A DNA stretch of 6,526 bases from Candidatus Competibacteraceae bacterium (GTDB taxonomy: Bacteria; Pseudomonadota; Gammaproteobacteria; Competibacterales; Competibacteraceae), in contig JAGRHM010000056.1 in the NCBI GenBank assembly GCA_020445005.1, forward strand, positions 1 to 6,526, read 5' to 3'. The position numbers and the translations under genes are program-made. Positions 1 through 4,963 of this stretch are shown piece after piece. The notes beneath the pieces are model-generated. The model did not search any database and was not told the origin of the DNA. It saw nothing but the letters and a program-made list of their open reading frames with translations. Each line of letters starts with the position of its first letter. Position 1 is the first letter of the stretch.

Positions 1-1769
1 CCGCCGTACTGGCGCGTGGTCGAGGCGTCGGCTTGAGTAAAAGGCTGGAACACCCGCGCCAGCGTCGCCGTATCCATGCCAATGCCGTTGTCGCGCACGG
101 CCAGTTCGACCCAGACCTGGCCGCTTCCTTCGTTGGCCAATCGCGCCATCACCTCGACTTCCCCAGTGCGTTCCAGTCCACTGGAGAACTTGATGGCATT
201 GCTGAGGAAGTTGGCAAGAATTTGACGGACCCGCAGGGCATCGCCTTCCAGGGCGCGGGGAATGTCCGCATCCACATCATGCCGCAGCGCCACCCTTTTC
301 TGCCGGGCTGGTTCGGCGAGTGCGGCGCAGGTCTTCTCGACCAGGTCGGCAAAGACGAAAGGTTCGATGGAGAAGCTGAGTTTGCCGGCCTCGATCTTGG
401 AGAAATCGAGAATGTCATTAAGAATGCCGAGCTGGGCCTGGGCAGAATCGCGGATGACCTGCATCATCCTGCGCTGTTCATCCGTCAGACGTGTGTTGAG
501 CAGCACCTCGCTCATGCCGATCACGCCATTCATTGGGGTGCGAACTTCGTGCGACATGTTGGCGAGAAACTCGGATTTGGCCCGGCTCGCCGCTTCCGCG
601 GCCTCCTTGGCTGCCAACAACTCCTGTTGCGCCTGCCGGCTTTCCGTAATGTCGTGGGTGATCTTGGCGAAGCCAATGAATTTGCCGGACCGGTCATGCA
701 CCGCGGTAATCGTGACATCGGCGTAAAAGCGTGAACCATCCTTGCGCACCCGCCAGCCGGTATCCTTAGCCTGACCCTCGTCTTTGGCCTGCTGGAGCAG
801 CGTGTGCGGCTTGCCGGACAATACGCCCTCCTGGGGGTAAAACACCGTCATCGACTGTCCCAGAATTTCCTGATCCGTGTACCCCTTGATCCGCTCGGCG
901 CCGGTGTTCCAGGATGTCACCCGGCCCTCCAGGTCGAGCAGGATGATGGCGTAATCCTTAATCTCATCCGTCATCAGGTGGAAACGCTCTTCGCTTTCTA
1001 GCAAAGACTGTCCCATCTGATACAAACGCCGCTCGAGGTTCAAGCTATACAACTGCCGCCAGAGCAGAAAGACGCTCAGTACGCAGGTCACCGCCAGCAG
1101 TCCAATAGCGTACTCTCGGGTCGTTTCGGCCTTTTCCAGATTGTTTAAGGTGCGTTGCGATATCTGCTCTTCAAACGTAGCGATCCCGCTCATGATCACG
1201 GCCTTGGCCTGATGGTAGGCGCGATCGGTCAGCATCTGGATAGCCCGCAGGCGCGCCGCCGGACTGGGGTCGGATTCGACCAGGGCCATCGCGGCGAATT
1301 CGGTCCGGGTCAGCAAGTCAGAGGCTTCTTTGGAGCGCTGTAATATCGCAAATTCCGACGCCATGATGCCGCTCTCGCGCATCAGATCCAGAAGCGCCGC
1401 GGGCGGACCGGACGGACGCGGTCGGCGATCATCCGGTCCCACCAAATCCCAGTAAACCCGGCCCAGGCCCACGGGCCGGGGGGCCTTGCCATCGCGGATG
1501 TCGAGTATTTCCTGAAAGTGCCGTTTGTAGATTGAGTTGCCGGTGACGATGTAGGTACGCACCATCCGGGTCAGGTCATCCGAGGTCTGGCGCAATTCAC
1601 GCGCTAAGACGAGGGTGTTTTCCCGCTTGTTCTCTGTGATGACCAGGTTGTTCAGTGAATGCGCGTAATACAACGCCGACACGACAGCGCCAGTAAGGGC
1701 CAGCAGCAACAGCCAGGTATTGATGATGGGCGAACGCAATATCTCTGATGTAGAGGCGTGTTCAGCCAT
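1..1769 (-). CDS. Membrane-bound PAS sensor histidine kinase (3' end beyond window)
   Basis: I read an uninterrupted frame from ATG at 1769-1767 to the window edge: 589 whole codons and no stop. It is a probable inner-membrane sensor kinase that autophosphorylates on histidine and passes the phosphate to a receiver. Order: transmembrane helix 1 at about residues 13-36 (NTWLLLLALTGAVV); an extracytoplasmic region of about 180 residues (37-215) with DDLTRMVRTYIVTG near 64-77, DIRDGKAPRP near 90-99 and YWDLV at 106-110; transmembrane helix 2 at about 220-239; no HAMP; a short helical linker; a PAS domain at about 258-378 (DYAIILLDLEGRVTSWN, ending THDITE); a HisKA domain with phosphoacceptor His407 in MSHEVRTP; an HATPase with N-box Asn524, G1 box DNGIGM (560-565) and F box FQPFTQ. 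The frame ends at RQYGG, just before the expected GTGLGL box. By analogy with the two neighbours, REC and perhaps Hpt domains should follow. The start is supported by a good ribosome site and by the membrane anchor beginning soon after it. The true C-terminus is unknown. Confidence 0.93.
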   Translation of the reverse strand, partial: MAEHASTSEILRSPIINTWLLLLALTGAVVSALYYAHSLNNLVITENKRENTLVLARELRQTSDDLTRMVRTYIVTGNSIYKRHFQEILDIRDGKAPRPVGLGRVYWDLVGPDDRRPRPSGPPAALLDLMRESGIMASEFAILQRSKEASDLLTRTEFAAMALVESDPSPAARLRAIQMLTDRAYHQAKAVIMSGIATFEEQISQRTLNNLEKAETTREYAIGLLAVTCVLSVFLLWRQLYSLNLERRLYQMGQSLLESEERFHLMTDEIKDYAIILLDLEGRVTSWNTGAERIKGYTDQEILGQSMTVFYPQEGVLSGKPHTLLQQAKDEGQAKDTGWRVRKDGSRFYADVTITAVHDRSGKFIGFAKITHDITESRQAQQELLAAKEAAEAASRAKSEFLANMSHEVRTPMNGVIGMSEVLLNTRLTDEQRRMMQVIRDSAQAQLGILNDILDFSKIEAGKLSFSIEPFVFADLVEKTCAALAEPARQKRVALRHDVDADIPRALEGDALRVRQILANFLSNAIKFSSGLERTGEVEVMARLANEGSGQVWVELAVRDNGIGMDTATLARVFQPFTQADASTTRQYG

Positions 1770-1777
1770 GTACCGCA

Positions 1778-1783
1778 CCCCCT
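1778..1783 (-). promoter_or_regulatory. Ribosome binding site of the PAS kinase
   Basis: On the minus strand the start is preceded by AGGGGG, then 8 nt (TGCGGTAC), then ATG at 1769-1767. The match to a Shine-Dalgarno sequence is strong and the spacing is normal, which fixes this start. It lies just outside the end of the inverted-repeat structure, so translation of this gene has its own ribosome site and need not depend on coupling to the upstream gene. Confidence 0.75.
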
Positions 1784-1787
1784 AATC

Positions 1788-1909
1788 CACTGCCATTAAC
1801 TTAAAGCGGTACGCGGTGCGTACCCTACTTTTTGATGATCGGTGTAGGGTACGCATTGCGTACCTTTTGCCTCGTGTGAACTTCTCGAATTCTTGAGTTA
1901 ATGGCAGTG
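1788..1909. repeat. 122-bp nested inverted-repeat element, MITE-like
   Basis: This stretch fills most of the gap between the hemerythrin-EAL gene and the PAS kinase. Its ends are a perfect 14-bp inverted repeat, CACTGCCATTAACT at 1788-1801 and its complement at 1896-1909. Inside lies a second, 21-bp inverted repeat (1808-1828 with 1844-1864). I see no open frame in it and no clear target-site duplication next to its ends. Removing 1788-1909 would leave 25 nt between the upstream stop and the downstream start, a normal operon distance, which fits insertion of a small non-autonomous element. It could instead be a native transcript structure for processing, partial termination or stability. No U-run follows the stem on the minus strand, so a simple intrinsic terminator is unlikely. 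I found no convincing -35/-10 pair for the downstream gene in it. Confidence 0.6.
1808..1864. repeat. 21-bp hairpin made of two 17-bp dyads
   Basis: The arms 1808-1828 and 1844-1864 are complementary at 19 of 21 positions. The two exceptions, 1815 with 1857 and 1816 with 1856, are G opposite T, which pair as G-U if the plus strand is transcribed but become C-A mismatches in minus-strand RNA. The loop is 15 nt (1829-1843). Each arm also holds its own dyad: GGTACGCGGTGCGTACC at 1808-1824 and GGTACGCATTGCGTACC at 1848-1864, both with 7-bp half-sites around 3 nt and with centres 40 bp apart. The GTAGGGT...CGTACC shape recalls short palindromic intergenic repeats of bacterial genomes; that likeness is from memory and not searched. 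Confidence 0.75.
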
Positions 1910-1916
1910 ACCCTCC

Positions 1917-4900
1917 TTAACCGGGATGCTGACGATGTCGCCACTGCTCATACCAATGGACCAATTCTTCGGCCGGTAACGGACGAGAAATAAAATAACC
2001 CTGGGCAATCTGGGTGTCGGTGGTGAGGAGAAAAGCCCAGTCCTCCTCGTCTTCGACGCCTTCGGCCACCACTTCCATGTGCAGTTGTTTGGCCATTTCG
2101 AGACTGCCGCCGAAGATAGCCCGGAGTCGTGCATCCTTACCGGCGTTACGGGTAAAACTTTGATCGATCTTGAGTTCATCGAACGGCAAATCACGCAGTT
2201 GCGCTAGAGATGAATGGCCGGTGCCAAAGTCGTCGATAGATAAACGAAAGCGCTTCAGACGGAGCCGGGTCAGTACATGCAAAGCCGTCGTAAAGTCTCG
2301 CATCAGCCGTCCCTCGGTGACCTCCAGGACGATGGCTTGCGGCGGCACGTTGTGGTTCGTGGCCTGCTCAATGACAAAATCGGCGAACGCCATGTCGGTC
2401 AAATCTTCCATCGAGACATTGACCGCTACCCGCAGAGTGAGGCCCTCGTCACGCCATAACTGCACTTGGCGGATCGATTCCTTCAACACGGCGCGCGTCA
2501 GGTCGCCGATAATCCCATTGGCCTCGGCAACCGGAATAAATTGGTCGGGGAATACTAGACCGTCCTCGGGGTGCTTCCAGCGCACAAGTGTTTCTACACC
2601 GATCCATTCGCCACTCGGTAGCGCCACCTTGGGCTGATAGTAGTTGACCAGTTCACCATTGGCGATGGCGCTGCGCAAAGTTGCGGCATCGTAGCTCTTG
2701 TAGGTCCTCTTTGCGGTGGGCAGCCTTGAGGGCGCCTGTCGCGCCCCGCATTGCCCGAGCAGGTCCGCCAAGCGTTGCGGCAAGGGCGGTTTTTGCACCG
2801 AACCCGTCACAAACAGATGGACCTCCTGGGCAAGTTTTTCTGTGGAGCGCAGCATCATTTCATCTTCGCCGCTGACCAGGATCAGGCAGCCCGAATATTG
2901 ACGTTTCGCTAATTGCTCAACGAATTCAATACCATCCATGCCTGGCATATTGATGTCGAGCAGGATGGCATTCGGCTTGGCATTCGATGCGTCCAATGCG
3001 TCCAATGCGGATTCACCCGTTTCATAACAGGCAACATTGGAATACCCGATCTCTTCCAAAATACTGCTAATCAGGTCGTGCATGAACGTATCATCGTCGA
3101 GCAGCATGATCGAGAGCACAGGGACGCTGTCTACAGCGGGTTCAGGGAGCCATTGACCGAGGGCCGCCTGCAAATCCGGCAGCGCGACCGGTTTGGCCAG
3201 ATAGCCATCCATACCCGCAGCCTGGCAGCGTTCGGCCTCGCCCGGCAAGACATTGGCGGTCAGTGCCAGGATCGGCGTCCGGCCAGTACCCCGTTTCCCC
3301 TCCTCGACGCGGATCGCCTGGGCAAGTTGATAGCCATCCAGGTGCGGCATGTGCAAGTCAGACAGCACCAGTCCATAGTCACCGGTCAACCACTGGTTGA
3401 AGGCTGCTCGTCCGTCCGGGGCGACATCGCACGAGTAGCCCAGCAGGGTGAGCTGCTGCCGGATCACCTCCTGGTTGGTGACATTGTCTTCAGCCACCAG
3501 AATCAGCCGCCCCTGCTGGACCGCCTCTCCGCGAGGGGGAACAGTGGCTTGGGGCAGCGGTAGGTCCTGCGTGTCGGTGGCAGGGGACAATACGACTTTC
3601 TCAGTGCGGGAAAAAGGTAACCGGGCGGTGAAAGTGCTGCCGACATCTGGTGTGCTGTCCACCCGGATCTCGCCGCCCATCACTTCAGTCAGGCGCGTAC
3701 TGATCACCAGCCCCAGCCCGGTACCGCCATACTTCCGCGCGATCGACATATTAGCCTGGGTGAAGGGCTGGAACACTCGCTCCAGCGTCGCCGCATCCAT
3801 GCCGATGCCATTATCGCGCACCGCGAGTTCAACCCAGACCTGACCCTCGGCTTCGCTGGCCAGCCGCGCAACCACTTCGACATCGCCCGCGCGTTCCAGC
3901 CCGCTGGAGAACTTAATCGCATTGGTGGTGAAGTTGGACAGGATCTGCCGCACTCGCAAGGCATCGCCTTCCAGGATGCGGGGGATGTGCGGATCCACCT
4001 CATAACGCAGCGCTACTTCCCTCTGCCGAGCTTGTCCGATGAGCGCCGCGCAGCTTTTCTCGACCACATCGGCGAGGGCGAACGGTTCGATGGAGAGGTC
4101 GAGCTTACCGGCCTCGATCTTGGAGAAATCGAGGATGTCGTTGAGGATGCCCAACTGGGTATGGGCGGAATCGCGGATAACGCAAGCCATCTTGCGTTGC
4201 TCGTCGGTCAGGCGCGTGTTGAGCAACACTTCGCTCATGCCGATCACCCCGCTCATCGGCGTGCGGATCTCGTGACTCATGTTGGCCAGGAAGGCGCTCT
4301 TGGCCTGGCTCGCTTTGATCGCGGTGTTTTTCAACTCCAGCAATTTATCCTGTGTATCGCGCAATTCCGCTTCTGCTTTTATGCGCCGGCTGATCTCACG
4401 GGTTAGCTCGATCGTGCGGTTGGCCAACTTGTCATACATACCCATGACGGTGCCGATCAGAACGCGCGTGGCTCCGGCCATCTCTTCATTGGCCTGTTCC
4501 TTGGCGCGTTCAAACGAAATGCCGGAGGGCAAGGCCAGCACCACCTTGGCCATGCGTTTGTCGGATTCGATAATGTGCAAGGCCAGCCAGCGCGTTAGAA
4601 AACCGACGAGTTCCGCGATCACATCATCCATCGGCATTTCGGTTTCTTTCTGCTTGATCTCAAGCACTTGGGCGATGAAATCACCGTGGGCATCCTTATG
4701 CCATATTTCCCAGGGATCATTCTTAAAATATTCGTGCCAGATGCGTTCCTCGGTCGAGAAATGCACAACGGTATAGTCTTTCAGCTCGTCAAAGACTTTA
4801 TTCAGGGCAGGGGGATCAGCATTAAAGGCCAAATGGCTCACCAGGACGTTGAGAAGATCAACGAGACGCTTGTGCTGTAGGTCGATTTCCTCGATACCGG

Positions 4901-4958
4901 TCGCGAAATTCTCGTTCCAGGGAAAAATTTCCAATTGGGTCGTCATCATTTTTACCAT
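1917..4958 (-). CDS. Hemerythrin-hybrid histidine kinase-REC-EAL cyclic-di-GMP phosphodiesterase
   Basis: Complete 1013-residue soluble protein with no transmembrane segment. Domains: hemerythrin, about 12-145, with all seven expected di-iron ligands (His29; His66 and Glu70 in HFSTE; His87 and His91 in HKDAH; His128 and Asp133 in HIIESD), which in this family binds O2 or senses redox; a helical, probably coiled-coil linker, 146-222; HisKA with His229 in MSHEIRTP; HATPase with Asn346, DNGIGM (382-387) and GTGLGL (412-417); REC1, about 484-604 (Asp491, phospho-Asp534, Thr567, Lys589); REC2, about 614-735 (Asp621-623, phospho-Asp668, Ser696, Lys723); EAL, about 755-1003. The EAL signature reads ETL (Glu789). 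The other metal and catalytic residues are present: Asn847, Glu879, Asp909, Asp910, Lys930, Glu966 and Gln986, so phosphodiesterase activity is expected. There is no Hpt. The gene starts 5 nt after the upstream stop, which suggests coupling. The start could instead be Met4 or Met5 (ATG pair at 4949-4944); no strong ribosome site separates them. The composite architecture is unusual; each domain call is secure. Confidence 0.96.
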   Translation of the reverse strand: MVKMMTTQLEIFPWNENFATGIEEIDLQHKRLVDLLNVLVSHLAFNADPPALNKVFDELKDYTVVHFSTEERIWHEYFKNDPWEIWHKDAHGDFIAQVLEIKQKETEMPMDDVIAELVGFLTRWLALHIIESDKRMAKVVLALPSGISFERAKEQANEEMAGATRVLIGTVMGMYDKLANRTIELTREISRRIKAEAELRDTQDKLLELKNTAIKASQAKSAFLANMSHEIRTPMSGVIGMSEVLLNTRLTDEQRKMACVIRDSAHTQLGILNDILDFSKIEAGKLDLSIEPFALADVVEKSCAALIGQARQREVALRYEVDPHIPRILEGDALRVRQILSNFTTNAIKFSSGLERAGDVEVVARLASEAEGQVWVELAVRDNGIGMDAATLERVFQPFTQANMSIARKYGGTGLGLVISTRLTEVMGGEIRVDSTPDVGSTFTARLPFSRTEKVVLSPATDTQDLPLPQATVPPRGEAVQQGRLILVAEDNVTNQEVIRQQLTLLGYSCDVAPDGRAAFNQWLTGDYGLVLSDLHMPHLDGYQLAQAIRVEEGKRGTGRTPILALTANVLPGEAERCQAAGMDGYLAKPVALPDLQAALGQWLPEPAVDSVPVLSIMLLDDDTFMHDLISSILEEIGYSNVACYETGESALDALDASNAKPNAILLDINMPGMDGIEFVEQLAKRQYSGCLILVSGEDEMMLRSTEKLAQEVHLFVTGSVQKPPLPQRLADLLGQCGARQAPSRLPTAKRTYKSYDAATLRSAIANGELVNYYQPKVALPSGEWIGVETLVRWKHPEDGLVFPDQFIPVAEANGIIGDLTRAVLKESIRQVQLWRDEGLTLRVAVNVSMEDLTDMAFADFVIEQATNHNVPPQAIVLEVTEGRLMRDFTTALHVLTRLRLKRFRLSIDDFGTGHSSLAQLRDLPFDELKIDQSFTRNAGKDARLRAIFGGSLEMAKQLHMEVVAEGVEDEEDWAFLLTTDTQIAQGYFISRPLPAEELVHWYEQWRHRQHPG
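2987..3009. repeat. Short 9-bp tandem repeat inside REC2
   Basis: The plus strand reads ATGCGTCCA twice and then ATGCG, an exact period of 9 over 23 bases. It keeps frame and encodes the Ala-Leu-Asp-Ala-Leu-Asp run at residues 651-656 of the hemerythrin-EAL protein, in the helix before the phospho-Asp strand of REC2. It probably reflects a small slippage duplication without functional weight. Confidence 0.7.
3723..4280 (-). repeat. Paralogous kinase core, middle copy of three
   Basis: This segment encodes the stretch from the H box (MSHE) to the YGG before the G2 box. The same stretch occurs at 1-557 and at 5963-6520. Hand alignment of 186 residues, with no gaps, gives 147 identities with the left copy (79%). 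The left and right copies share 138 (74%). The three genes therefore share a recent common core, and their flanking domains differ. Confidence 0.85.
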
Positions 4959-4963
4959 TCAGT

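Noticed and set aside
1..570. Frameshifted or decayed kinase at the left edge
   Set aside because: Codon-by-codon reading from 1769 to 3 shows no stop and no frame break; the gene is simply cut by the window edge.
33..734. Long open frame of 233 residues on the plus strand
   Set aside because: It lies antisense to the PAS, HisKA and HATPase part of the left-hand kinase, which reads without a stop on the minus strand and has clear motifs. The plus-strand product shows no recognisable domain; similar shadows lie opposite the other kinase cores (for example 3987-4406 and 5303-5956).
1808..1864. Intrinsic terminator after the hemerythrin-EAL gene
   Set aside because: The stem is strong, but on the minus strand it is followed by GCTTTAAG and not a U-run, and it is nested within a longer inverted repeat. 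Partial termination is possible but a clean terminator is not supported.
1788..1909. CRISPR array
   Set aside because: There are only two copies of the 17-bp dyad, with no repeat-spacer periodicity and no cas genes in the window.
1770..1916. Promoter for the PAS kinase in the intergenic gap
   Set aside because: A TTCACA hexamer is present on the minus strand, but no acceptable -10 box lies at normal spacing, so I do not call a promoter.
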